From Pandoraea pnomenusa (GTDB taxonomy: Bacteria; Pseudomonadota; Gammaproteobacteria; Burkholderiales; Burkholderiaceae): a DNA stretch of 64,000 bases. Each line of letters begins with the position of its first letter. The first letter of the stretch is position 1. Made by a program: the position numbers and the translations under genes. The notes beneath the pieces were generated by a model that saw nothing but the letters and a program-made list of their open reading frames with translations, did no database searches and had not been told where the DNA came from. The stretch covers positions 5,270,001-5,334,000 of the forward strand of contig NZ_CP009553.3 of NCBI RefSeq assembly GCF_000767615.3. Direction: 5' to 3'. Positions 26,958 through 35,531 of the stretch are shown in pieces.

Positions 26958-27554
26958 ATGCCGTCGTCTTCCGTCCCCTCATCCAGCAACGCGCAACGCG
27001 TGGGCACCGAGCTGGCGCGCAGCGCCTGCGCCGTGCGTCCCGTAGCCGAGGCCGATTTGCCGGCCATCACGGCCATCTATGCGCACCACGTGCGCACTGG
27101 ATCGGCCTCGTTCGAGGAAATTCCGCCGGACGAGTCCGAGATGCGCGCGCGGTGCGCGAAGGTACTCAACGCCGGTCTGCCTTATCTCGTCGCCGAACGC
27201 GACGGCAAGGTGCTCGGCTATGCCTATGCCACCCATTACCGACCGCGCTCGGCCTACCGCTTCACGTTGGAAGACTCGGTGTACATCGCCGCCGACGCGA
27301 CCGGACAGGGGATCGGGCGCGCGCTGCTGCTCACGCTCATCGCGCGGTGCGAGGGCGGTCCGTGGCGGCAGTTGATCGCGAACGTCGGCGACAGCGGCAA
27401 TGTGGCTTCGCTTGCGCTGCACAGCGCCTGCGGCTTCGTTCAGGCAGGCGTGCTCAGATCGGTCGGCTTCAAGTTCGGCCGATGGGTCGACACCGTGCTC
27501 ATGCAACGCCCGCTCAACGCCGGCGATGCCACGCTGCCCGAGTCATCGCGCTGA
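26958..27554 (+). CDS. GNAT acetyltransferase (phosphinothricin/methionine-sulfoximine acetyltransferase type)
   Basis: A 198-residue cytoplasmic N-acetyltransferase. CAVRPVAEADLPAITAIYAHHV is the standard Pat/MddA-type opening. SASFEEIPPDESEM matches the substrate loop of this group, VYIAADATGQGIGRALL holds the acetyl-CoA-binding V/I-x-x-x-x-x-GxG element (Q/R-x-x-G-x-G), and GFVQAGVLRSVGFKFGRWVDTVLMQ is the typical C-terminus. About 22 N-terminal residues precede the domain. It is convergent with the GST gene, with 22 bp between stops. Relatives acetylate glufosinate-like or Met-sulfoximine/sulfone compounds. Confidence 0.88.
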   Translation: MPSSSVPSSSNAQRVGTELARSACAVRPVAEADLPAITAIYAHHVRTGSASFEEIPPDESEMRARCAKVLNAGLPYLVAERDGKVLGYAYATHYRPRSAYRFTLEDSVYIAADATGQGIGRALLLTLIARCEGGPWRQLIANVGDSGNVASLALHSACGFVQAGVLRSVGFKFGRWVDTVLMQRPLNAGDATLPESSR

Positions 27555-27576
27555 CGCGCCGCTCGAGCGGCAAGGG

Positions 27577-28314
27577 TCAAAACGGCGAGGCGCGGTCCAG
27601 TTCCCTGTAATGCCGGAAGATGCCCGTGGTGTTGAAGGCGATACGGCGGGAAGACTTCAGATATGCCGCGATGCGCGGCTCACGCGCCACGGCGTCGCGC
27701 ACCGCCTGGCAGCGTGGGAATGCCTTGGCAAAGCCCGTCATCGCGCGGGGAAACGCGTAGTACAGCCCCTCGATGACCTGGAACAGCGAGAGGTCGGCGT
27801 AGGACATTGCCCCCTCCGAGAGCCACCCACCGGGGTGCGGGTTATGCGCCAGCACGCGCTCGAAGTACTCGAAGAACTTCGGCAGGCGGTAGTCGATCAG
27901 GTCGGCGGTGCGCTTGCGCGCCTCGGCGCGCTGATTGCTGTAGTAAAGCCGGCTGGCGATCGGGTGGTGACCGTCGTGCACTTCGGCCACGAGATCCGCC
28001 AGCGTGAGTTGCAGTTGATTGACCCAGCGTCGCGCACGCGGCGATTCCCCCACGAGACCAAGCAACGGACCGAGATAGGCGAGGATGTTCGCCGTCTGCC
28101 CGATCAACTCGTCGCCCACGCGCAGGAAGGGCGGCGCGTACGGCGGATCGATGCACGCGGGATCGTCCATCGCGTGGAGCAGCGCGTCGAGTCCCTGACC
28201 GGGGCCATCGCCCCGCACGATTTCCACATATGGCGTGCCGGTGGCCTCGAAGGCAAGCCGGACGAACTCGCCGCGCCCCTGCAGGCCCGGCCAATAGAAC
28301 AGCTCGAAGGTCAT
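27577..28314 (-). CDS. Glutathione S-transferase family protein
   Basis: A 245-residue cytosolic GST. The N-terminal thioredoxin fold reads MTFELFYWPGLQGRGEFVRLAFEA, with cis-Pro region PPFLRVGDELIGQTANILAYLG (glutathione contacts), and a C-terminal all-helical domain follows (GAMSYADLSLFQVIEGLYYAF). The Tyr/Arg-rich start resembles sigma/nu-like bacterial GSTs. It begins 15 bp after the wspR stop with its own very strong site GAGGAGGG, so it is probably the last gene of the wsp transcript. No known link between GST and Wsp signalling is claimed. Confidence 0.88.
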   Translation of the reverse strand: MTFELFYWPGLQGRGEFVRLAFEATGTPYVEIVRGDGPGQGLDALLHAMDDPACIDPPYAPPFLRVGDELIGQTANILAYLGPLLGLVGESPRARRWVNQLQLTLADLVAEVHDGHHPIASRLYYSNQRAEARKRTADLIDYRLPKFFEYFERVLAHNPHPGGWLSEGAMSYADLSLFQVIEGLYYAFPRAMTGFAKAFPRCQAVRDAVAREPRIAAYLKSSRRIAFNTTGIFRHYRELDRASPF

Positions 28315-28329
28315 GCACCCTCCTCGGGC

Positions 28330-29373
28330 TCAGGAAGCGCCGGGCTGCATCTCCACGCGATTCTTGCCCTGTTGCTTGGCGCGATACAGCGCCAGATCCG
28401 CCGACTCGATCAGCGACGTCGACGCCATGTGCGTGCGCGGCACCAGCGCCGCGCCGCCGACACTGACTGTCACGTGGCGGCCGTTGGCCGAGCCGATGTG
28501 CGGAATCGCCATCGCGTCGATCTGCGCGCGCACCTTTTCGGCGATCACCGCCGCACCGGCAGGCGACGTGTTCGGCAGCACCATCACGAATTCCTCGCCA
28601 CCGAAGCGCGCCGCGAGATCGGCCGGACGCGCCGCCGCTTCAGCGATCGTGCCCGCCACGCGCCGCAGCACGTCGTCGCCGGCAATGTGGCCGTAGGTAT
28701 CGTTGTAGATCTTGAAGTTGTCCACATCGATCATCAACAGCGCCATCTCGCGCTGCTCGCGCAATGCACGGCGCCATTCCGCGCCGAAATACTCGTCGAA
28801 GTAACGTCGGTTCGCCAGCCCCGTGAGACCGTCGGAATGCGTGAGACGCTGCAACTCCAGATTGGTCTCGAGCAACTGTTGCTGGCTCTCGCGCAACGCG
28901 CGATACGCTTCGTCGCGTTGCAGCAGGTTCATGTACGAGCGCGAGTGATAGCGAATGCGCGCCACCAGTTCGATCGTGTCGGGCAGCTTGACCAGATAAT
29001 CGTTCGCTCCCGCGGCAAACGCCTCGCGCTTGATGGTCGACTCTTCCTTGGTGGACAGCACAATGATAGGAATGTCGCGCGTGAGCGGGCTTGCGCGGTA
29101 CTGGCGAACCAGTTGCAGACCGTCGGTGCCCGGCATCACCAGATCCTGCAGGATCACGGTCGGGCGCGTCTGCTCGGCCACGCGCAACGCGTCGTCCGGA
29201 TTGGCGCAATAGTGAAAGTCGATGTTCGACTCGCCGGCCAGCGCGCGCCGCACCGCCTCGCCAACCATCGCCTGGTCGTCGACAAGCAACACCATCGCCG
29301 ACGAATCGTTCAGGCTGCTCTCGCCGCCGATCGGCTGCACTGCGGGATTGAGTTGGCGCGGGGTTGTCGTCAT
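28330..29373 (-). CDS. wspR: WspR: response-regulator diguanylate cyclase
   Basis: A 347-residue output protein of the Wsp system, the same length as Pseudomonas WspR. The receiver domain spans about 25-145 with phospho-acceptor Asp77 (ILQDLVMPGTDG). A coiled linker leads to a GGDEF domain with an intact GGEEF active site (258-262) and the RxxD product-inhibition site (249-252). When phosphorylated by WspE it makes cyclic di-GMP, which promotes surface attachment and biofilm. The start at 29373 has AGGAAG upstream. It lies 13 bp behind wspF. Confidence 0.95.
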   Translation of the reverse strand: MTTTPRQLNPAVQPIGGESSLNDSSAMVLLVDDQAMVGEAVRRALAGESNIDFHYCANPDDALRVAEQTRPTVILQDLVMPGTDGLQLVRQYRASPLTRDIPIIVLSTKEESTIKREAFAAGANDYLVKLPDTIELVARIRYHSRSYMNLLQRDEAYRALRESQQQLLETNLELQRLTHSDGLTGLANRRYFDEYFGAEWRRALREQREMALLMIDVDNFKIYNDTYGHIAGDDVLRRVAGTIAEAAARPADLAARFGGEEFVMVLPNTSPAGAAVIAEKVRAQIDAMAIPHIGSANGRHVTVSVGGAALVPRTHMASTSLIESADLALYRAKQQGKNRVEMQPGAS

Positions 29374-29386
29374 GATTGGCTTCCTG

Positions 29387-30394
29387 TCATACGGTTCCAA
29401 ATAGCGCCACCAGTTGTGGCGCAATGGTCGGCAGCGGCAGAATCTCCGACGCGGCCCCTGCCTCGGCCGCCGCCTTGGGCATGCCGTACACCGCGCTCGT
29501 TGCGCGGTCCTGCGCGATCGTAATGAAACCTCGCGTGCGCATGTCGCCGAGCCCGGCCGCGCCGTCGCGCCCCATGCCCGTGAGCAGCACGCCCACGGCG
29601 CGCGCGCGCCAGTGTTCGGCCACGCTGCTCAGGAATACGTCGATCGACGGCCGGTAGACCGCGTCTTTCGGTTCGTCACTGTACGTGCAGCGTCCGCTCC
29701 CGTCGACCCGCAAATGGCGATTGCCGCCCGCGAGCAACACGGTGCCCGCCGTCGGCCGGTCGCCCGCTTTCGCGAGGCGCACCGTGAGCGCCGTCTGCTG
29801 ATCGAGCCACGTCGCCATGCCGGGCGTGAACGCGTCGTCGACGTGCTGCACCACGATCACCCCGGCGCCAAAGTTAGCGGGCAGGCGCCCGAGCAGCGTT
29901 GCAAGCGCCGCCGGTCCGCCCGCCGACGCGCCGATCGCCACCAGCGCGTCGCTGACTGCCGCCGCCGCGGGCGCCACCACGAGCGCGGGCTTGCGCGCGT
30001 CGGCCTGCTGCGCCGCCACGGCGTCGATCTTCGCGAGCAGCGACGACGCCGGGCGTGTCATGTCCGCCGCACCGAGCACCGGAGTGTCGACGGCGTCCAG
30101 CGCGCCCGCGCCCATGGCGTCGAACACCAGGCTCGCATGATGGCCGACGTCGGACGTCACGATCAGGATCGGGCAGGGCGTGCGCCGCATGATTTCCCGT
30201 GTGGCGGCCACGCCGTCCATGACCGGCATGACGAGGTCCATCAGCACGAGGTCCGGCGGATTCGGCCCGCACATCGAAACGGCTTGTGCGCCGTCGTGCG
30301 CTACCCACGCCACTTCGAGACCCGGTCGTTGCGCGAGCGTGCGGCGCAACGCCTCCACCGCAATGGCCGAATCGTTCACGATACCGATTTTCAT
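29387..30394 (-). CDS. wspF: WspF: CheB-like methylesterase response regulator
   Basis: A 335-residue protein with an N-terminal receiver (Asp53 in LVLMDLVMPVMDG) and a C-terminal glutamate methylesterase domain with the Ser157 (GASAGGP), His184 (VVQHVD) and Asp277 (TGMGRDG) triad. It demethylates the receptor WspA and so switches the pathway off. In other species, loss of WspF locks WspR on and gives wrinkly colonies. Its ATG overlaps the wspE stop. Confidence 0.95.
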   Translation of the reverse strand: MKIGIVNDSAIAVEALRRTLAQRPGLEVAWVAHDGAQAVSMCGPNPPDLVLMDLVMPVMDGVAATREIMRRTPCPILIVTSDVGHHASLVFDAMGAGALDAVDTPVLGAADMTRPASSLLAKIDAVAAQQADARKPALVVAPAAAAVSDALVAIGASAGGPAALATLLGRLPANFGAGVIVVQHVDDAFTPGMATWLDQQTALTVRLAKAGDRPTAGTVLLAGGNRHLRVDGSGRCTYSDEPKDAVYRPSIDVFLSSVAEHWRARAVGVLLTGMGRDGAAGLGDMRTRGFITIAQDRATSAVYGMPKAAAEAGAASEILPLPTIAPQLVALFGTV

Positions 30395-32847
30395 GACCCC
30401 GACTCCCCGATGAGATCCACCACGGCGCGCAGCAGCGCGTCGTCATGGAAGCTGCCTTTCGCGAGGTAATAGTCGGCGCCCGCATCGAGCCCGCGCTGAC
30501 GGTCTTCCTCGCGATCTTTATAGGAAACAATCATGACCGGCAGTTCCGCGGTACGGGCGTCGCGCTTGATCAGCGTGACCAGTTCGATACCGTCCATGCG
30601 CGGCATGTCGACGTCCGTGATCACCATGTCGAACGTCTCGCTGCGCACCACGTTCCAGCCATCCATGCCGTCGACGGCGACACTCACTTCGTAGCCGCGT
30701 GCCGCGAGCAGTTTGCGTTCGAGTTCGCGCACGGTCAAGGAATCGTCGACGACGAGCACGCGCTTGCGGCCCCGTCCGCTCGTCTGTGCCGCGCGTACCG
30801 GCAGCCGTTCGAGCGAGCCCATCTCCACGGCCTTGGCGATCGAGCGCACCAGATCCGCCGTGTCGATGATGAGCAACGGCGAGCCGTCTTCGTTGAGCGC
30901 CCCGGCCGCAATATTCGGCAGCTTGCCGAGCCGCGGATCGAGCGGCTGCACGACCAGCATGCGCTCGCCCAGGAATTTGTCGACCGCCAGGCCATAGCGC
31001 GACTCGCCGTCGCCGAACACGACCACCGGCTGATCCCCCGGCGCGGCCGACGGCTCGCTGCCGCACAGCACCTGCTGTGCGCTGACGAGCCCGATCTGCC
31101 TGTCGTCCAGCGTGAAATGCGGGCGCCCTTCGAGCATGTCGATCCGCTCGCGCGGCAACGCAAGCGTGCGCGACAGGTTCGCGAGGGGCAAGGCATAGGG
31201 CTCACCCGCAATCTCGACGAGCAGACTGCGCATGACCGAAAGCGTGAGCGGCAACTGAAGGATGACTTTCGTGCCGCGCCCTCGCGCATGCTCGATACGC
31301 ACCGTGCCGCGCACCTGCGCCACCATGGCGCGTACGGCGTCCAGGCCGACGCCGCGTCCCGAGATATCCGTTACCGTGCTGCGCAGCGTGAAGCCCGGCA
31401 GCATGAGGAATTCGACGAGTTCGTTGTCGTCGAGCCGCTGCGCGGTCTCCGGCGGTGCCAGACCGCGCGCGACCACCGCCGCACGCACCCGTTCGAGATC
31501 GATTCCCGCACCGTCGTCGGCCACGCTCACGAGCAGCAGTCCCGCGCTGTGCCGCGCACTGAGCGTGATGACCCCCTCGGCTGGCTTGCCCGCCGCTGCC
31601 CGTAGCGCCGGACTCTCCAGACCGTGATCGACGGCGTTGCGCAACAGATGTCCAAGCGGCGCTTCGAGCTGGTCGAGAATATCGCGATCGACCTGCGTGT
31701 CCGCCCCGCGGATCTCGAGCCGCGCGGGTTTGCCGAGCGAGCGTCCAAGATCGCGCACCATGCGCGCGAAGCCCCCCAGGCGGTCGTCCAGCGGACGCAT
31801 GCGACACGCGAGCGCTTCGTCGTACAGACGCTGCGACAGTTGCGTCGAGCGTCGGTCGAACTGGTCGAGCTCGTGAATCTGCTCGGCGAGCAACTGGCCG
31901 CCGACGCCCAGCGCGCGACGCAAGTCGGCCAGCGCCGCGAGCAACATCTGACGGTTCTCGTCGGCACGGTCCGCGACACCCTCCAGTGCGGCACTCACGC
32001 GATCGAGCGCGTCGCCCGCCTCATGCTGATGACGCTTGAGCCGCAGCAGCGACTGCGCGAAGGGCTGCGACCAGCGCGACGCCACGAGCGCTTCGCTCGA
32101 CAGACGCAGCAGCCGGTTCAAACTGTCGGCGGAAACGCGCAGCGCCCGCGATGCGTTGTCCACGCCTTCGCCGTCGGTCTTGTCCTGGCGCCCATCGTCA
32201 TGCCCGTCGTCGCGCCACCCGCCGCGCATTCCGGTGCGGTCGACGCCACCATCAGGCGCCCATGCCTCCGGGACCTCCCGGCTCGCCTCGGTTGCCGCCG
32301 CCGTCTCGCCCCCGTAGCTGGCGTAATCGAAAGCGGCGTCCTCGTCCAGCGACGCCTCCCCTTGCGCGCCTCCGGCGGCGGCGTCCCGCCCGGAGCCCTG
32401 CGGTGTCTGCGGTGCGGGTTCGTGCGCAGCATCGTTCGTCAGCCCCGTGAGGGCTTCGGTGAAGGCGGCGACATAGGCGTCGATCTCTGCCTTGCCGGCG
32501 CCCTGCGCCCATCCCGGATCATGGCTGGGCGGGTGAGCAAGCCGCATGAGCAAATCGACGCCCTGCAACATGCGATCGATGACCGGGACGTCGATGGCGA
32601 GCGCGCCGCGCTGGGCGGCAACGAACGCGTCCTCGAGCACGTGGGCCAGCGCAACGCCGGCGTCGACGCCAACAATGCGCGCCGCCCCCTTGAGCGAATG
32701 CGCGGCGCGCATGCACGCTTCGAGGCGCGATGCGTCGGTCGGCGTGCGCTCGAGTGCCAGCAACCCGTCGCCGAGCACCTGCGCCTGGGTTTCCGTCTCC
32801 ATTCGGAACAGGTCGAGCAACGTGGCGTTGCGCAGATCGTCGCTCAT
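30391..32847 (-). CDS. wspE: WspE: hybrid CheA-type histidine kinase with receiver
   Basis: An 818-residue kinase. An HPt domain leads (phospho-His50 in AAHSLKGAARIVG), followed by an acidic, low-complexity linker (about 125-250), dimerisation helices, and an ATPase domain with N box LLRNAVDHGLES, G1 VADDGAGID and G2 SGRGVGLDAV. A CheW-like coupling domain and a C-terminal receiver (VLVVDDSLTVRE, ITDVDMPRMDG) follow. It phosphorylates WspR and WspF. The start at 32847 overlaps the wspD stop; a longer upstream frame is antisense noise of wspD. Confidence 0.95.
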   Translation of the reverse strand: MSDDLRNATLLDLFRMETETQAQVLGDGLLALERTPTDASRLEACMRAAHSLKGAARIVGVDAGVALAHVLEDAFVAAQRGALAIDVPVIDRMLQGVDLLMRLAHPPSHDPGWAQGAGKAEIDAYVAAFTEALTGLTNDAAHEPAPQTPQGSGRDAAAGGAQGEASLDEDAAFDYASYGGETAAATEASREVPEAWAPDGGVDRTGMRGGWRDDGHDDGRQDKTDGEGVDNASRALRVSADSLNRLLRLSSEALVASRWSQPFAQSLLRLKRHQHEAGDALDRVSAALEGVADRADENRQMLLAALADLRRALGVGGQLLAEQIHELDQFDRRSTQLSQRLYDEALACRMRPLDDRLGGFARMVRDLGRSLGKPARLEIRGADTQVDRDILDQLEAPLGHLLRNAVDHGLESPALRAAAGKPAEGVITLSARHSAGLLLVSVADDGAGIDLERVRAAVVARGLAPPETAQRLDDNELVEFLMLPGFTLRSTVTDISGRGVGLDAVRAMVAQVRGTVRIEHARGRGTKVILQLPLTLSVMRSLLVEIAGEPYALPLANLSRTLALPRERIDMLEGRPHFTLDDRQIGLVSAQQVLCGSEPSAAPGDQPVVVFGDGESRYGLAVDKFLGERMLVVQPLDPRLGKLPNIAAGALNEDGSPLLIIDTADLVRSIAKAVEMGSLERLPVRAAQTSGRGRKRVLVVDDSLTVRELERKLLAARGYEVSVAVDGMDGWNVVRSETFDMVITDVDMPRMDGIELVTLIKRDARTAELPVMIVSYKDREEDRQRGLDAGADYYLAKGSFHDDALLRAVVDLIGESGS

Positions 32848-33494
32848 GCGAGACTCCGATCGAACGCCGCGCCTACCCGCAACGGATCGAGCACGCCCAC
32901 CACCTGCTCGCGCCAGTGCAGCACCGCCACGGAAAACCCGTCGGCCGCGCCGAGTGCCGTCGCGGGCACGGCCCCGAGCCGTTCGGTCGTGGGCGTCACC
33001 GTGCCGTGCACTTCGGTCACGGGGAAGGCGCTCAGATGGTGGCCATGGCGCAACGCCAGCAATCGTGACGTGCCCGCGCGCGGAGCGCCTGTGGGTGTCG
33101 TCTGGGCAACCGTGGGCTGTACGCCGATCAACTCGCCCAGCGACAGGCACGGCACCAGCGCGCCACGCAGATTCACCAGTCCGAGCAGCGCACGCTGGCG
33201 ATGCCCCGGCACGGAATGCCAGCCCCGCATCGGCGCGACCTCCTCGATGGCGGACGCCGGCAATGCGAGCCATTCGTCGCCGAGCCGAAACAACAGCAGC
33301 GATGCCCCCCGCGTGGCGCCCTGTGCATCGGGTGCGGCGCGCCACGGCGATGGATCGGCGGGCACGACCGGCAGCCGGTCGAGCAGCGTCGCCGCCTGCC
33401 GATGCAGCGACTGGCGGTCTGCGTCCGGTCGCAGCATTCGCGGGTGCTCGCCGGACACGGAGCCGGCCTCATGGGCGATGTCGCGTTGAGTCAT
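32844..33494 (-). CDS. wspD: WspD: CheW-like coupling protein
   Basis: A 216-residue scaffold that couples the receptor array to WspE. About 60 N-terminal residues precede the CheW fold (LLLFRLGDEWLALPASAIEEVAPM, HRQRALLGLVNLRGALVPCLSLGELIG, VLHWREQVVGVLDPLRVG). The longer size and N-terminal extension separate it from the second CheW, WspB. Both ends overlap neighbours by ATGA (wspC upstream, wspE downstream), so translation is tightly coupled. Confidence 0.93.
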   Translation of the reverse strand: MTQRDIAHEAGSVSGEHPRMLRPDADRQSLHRQAATLLDRLPVVPADPSPWRAAPDAQGATRGASLLLFRLGDEWLALPASAIEEVAPMRGWHSVPGHRQRALLGLVNLRGALVPCLSLGELIGVQPTVAQTTPTGAPRAGTSRLLALRHGHHLSAFPVTEVHGTVTPTTERLGAVPATALGAADGFSVAVLHWREQVVGVLDPLRVGAAFDRSLA

Positions 33495-34957
33495 CGATGT
33501 CGGGTCCCGTGACGATGGTCGCGATCAGGGGTTTCGGCAGGCGCGACGCGCCCGGCGCGTTCGAGCAGGCGCCGGGCGCCTTGCGTGTCGCCGCGCGCTT
33601 CGAGTTGTGCCGCGCAGTGCACGAGGGCCTCGTAGTGGCCGGGGTCGAGATACAACGCCCGGCGGTAGTGAATCATCGCACCTTGTGCGTTGTTGCGTGC
33701 GTCCTCGACCAGTCCCAGCAAGTACTCCGCCTGCGCGTTGGCACGATCCGCCGCGAGCACGTCGCGGCACAGCGCGACGGCGCGCACGAAGTCGCCCGCG
33801 TCGGCCGCCAGGCGCGCCTGTTCGAGCAATGCGCCCGTGTCGGCCCGCTGCGCCGACGGCGCGGCGGGGCGCGCCACGGCGGCGGATACCGAAGCCACGG
33901 GCGCGGGCGCCGATCGTGCCGATCGTGCCGGCGATGCGGGCGAGGAAGACGCGGGAGGCGCGACCGGTGCGAGCGGTGCCGTCGGCGCAACGTGGCCAGA
34001 TGCCGTGAGCCGCTGCGCGAACGCCGCCATCGCGTTGGCGGGCGCCGTGGTGCTGAACGTGTCGAGCGTGCCCGTGAAGCGCGGCGCCCCTGGCGCGGGC
34101 GGCGTCACGTCGCGCACCGGCCCGGCGACACGAAACGAGAAAGCCTGCACGTGCCCGGTCGATGTCATGCCGTTGCTGGTCAGCGTGCCGCCCTCGGCGG
34201 GTCCGGCAAACAGCGTGGCCCCCATGCGCATGAGGCGTTCCAGCGCGGCAATGGCACGTCGCTGCCCATCGCGGTCGAAGTAGATCAGCACGTTGCGGAA
34301 AAAGACGAAGTCGAACGTACCCAGCCGGTCGATCAGTGTTTCGTCGAACAGATTCCCCGCGTGCCAGCGCACTTGCGTGCGCAAGGCATCGACGACGCGA
34401 TGATGCTCGCCGACCGGCGTGAAATACCGGTCGCGAAACTGCAGGGTGGCGGGTGGACCGCGAAAGGAATTGCGGCCGTAGACCCCCGCGCGCGCCACCG
34501 AGAGCGCGCGCTCGCTGATGTCCAGGGCATCGACGGTGAATTCGTCGGCGCCGAAGCCCGCATCGAACAGGGTCATCGCCATCGAATACGGCTCTTCACC
34601 GGTGGAGCACGGCAGGCTCAGCAAACGCAGCGGCTGCGCCTCGCGCACCGTGCCTCGCCGCGCGCGCCGTTCATCCTGCGCCATTTCCGCGAGGGCCGTG
34701 AAAGCGTCGCGATGCCGGAAGAACCATGTCTCCGGCACCACAAGCGCCTCGATCAGCGCCTGCAATTCGTCCGGCGACTGTTGCAATCGCTGCCAATACA
34801 AGACGTCGGCGGAACCGTCGCGTGTTTCCGGCCACGATTCGGCGAGCGCGGCAAGCCGGGCGCGCACCGCCCGCTCCACCGCGTTCGCGCCGAGCGTCTC
34901 GGCATCGAGGCCCATCGTGTCGCGCAGCAGGCGCTCGATGTCGCGCACATGGCTCAT
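33491..34957 (-). CDS. wspC: WspC: CheR-type methyltransferase with TPR domain
   Basis: A 488-residue protein. The N-terminal CheR domain (1-270) methylates glutamates of the receptor WspA using S-adenosylmethionine: ETWFFRHRDAF, LSLPCSTGEEPYSMAM (SAM loop), VFFRNVLIYFD. An Ala/Pro/Ser-rich linker (about 320-370) leads to C-terminal TPR repeats (DTGALLEQARLAADAGDF..., AQAEYLLGLVEDARNN...). TPR-bearing CheR is the WspC hallmark. It starts at the ATGA overlap with wspB. Confidence 0.94.
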   Translation of the reverse strand: MSHVRDIERLLRDTMGLDAETLGANAVERAVRARLAALAESWPETRDGSADVLYWQRLQQSPDELQALIEALVVPETWFFRHRDAFTALAEMAQDERRARRGTVREAQPLRLLSLPCSTGEEPYSMAMTLFDAGFGADEFTVDALDISERALSVARAGVYGRNSFRGPPATLQFRDRYFTPVGEHHRVVDALRTQVRWHAGNLFDETLIDRLGTFDFVFFRNVLIYFDRDGQRRAIAALERLMRMGATLFAGPAEGGTLTSNGMTSTGHVQAFSFRVAGPVRDVTPPAPGAPRFTGTLDTFSTTAPANAMAAFAQRLTASGHVAPTAPLAPVAPPASSSPASPARSARSAPAPVASVSAAVARPAAPSAQRADTGALLEQARLAADAGDFVRAVALCRDVLAADRANAQAEYLLGLVEDARNNAQGAMIHYRRALYLDPGHYEALVHCAAQLEARGDTQGARRLLERAGRVAPAETPDRDHRHGTRHR

Positions 34958-35460
34958 GGCGACTCTCCCGATGCCGGGCGCGCCGCGGCGGCTTCGGCCA
35001 TCGCATCGCGCGCGGCGTCGAAGAGCAGGGCGCGCGCCGCATCGGTGAGCAACTGATCGACCCGCACCCATTGCACGAGCCCGTCGTCGGTGTCGAGCAC
35101 CGGCCCGAGGTAGCGGCCCTCGGACAGATCGACACCACTGGGCTGAAACGCCGCCGCGTCCGCCCGCAGCGTGTCGGTCGCACGCTCGACGAGCACCCCG
35201 AGCCGGCGCGCGGCGGGACCGGGGGCGGGGTAGTGCACGAGCACCAGGCGCGTGGATCGTCGCGCCGGCGCCGGCACGCCGGTCGCCAGATGCGTCAGGT
35301 CGATCACGGGTACGGATTCGCCGCGATAGCTGAACGCCCCGGCCACCCAGGGCGGGGCCGCCGGCAGACGTTTGAGCGCGAGCCACGGCAGCACCTCGGC
35401 CACATGGCTGGCCTCTATGACATAGTGATCGGTCGCGATGGCGAAACGCAGGAACAACAT
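34954..35460 (-). CDS. wspB: WspB: CheW-like coupling protein
   Basis: A 168-residue compact CheW-fold adaptor. MLFLRFAIATDHYVIEASHVAEVLPWL, then PWVAGAFSYRGESVPVIDLTHL and RYLGPVLDTDDGLVQWVRVDQLL match WspB proteins. The start at 35460 fits family length; it lacks a good ribosome site, so it may depend on coupling to wspA, whose stop is 71 bp upstream. It links WspA to WspE. Confidence 0.93.
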   Translation of the reverse strand: MLFLRFAIATDHYVIEASHVAEVLPWLALKRLPAAPPWVAGAFSYRGESVPVIDLTHLATGVPAPARRSTRLVLVHYPAPGPAARRLGVLVERATDTLRADAAAFQPSGVDLSEGRYLGPVLDTDDGLVQWVRVDQLLTDAARALLFDAARDAMAEAAAARPASGESP

Positions 35461-35531
35461 ATCGGTGTGCGCGATGGTCGAAGACAGCGTGCTAAAACGG
35501 CTCGGTGAGCGCTGTGCGCGGCACTTTCCCG

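Noticed and set aside
32546..35056. An 836-codon plus-strand frame opposite wspC-wspE
   Set aside because: Shadow of wsp genes; no domain, composition biased to Arg, Ser and Ala.
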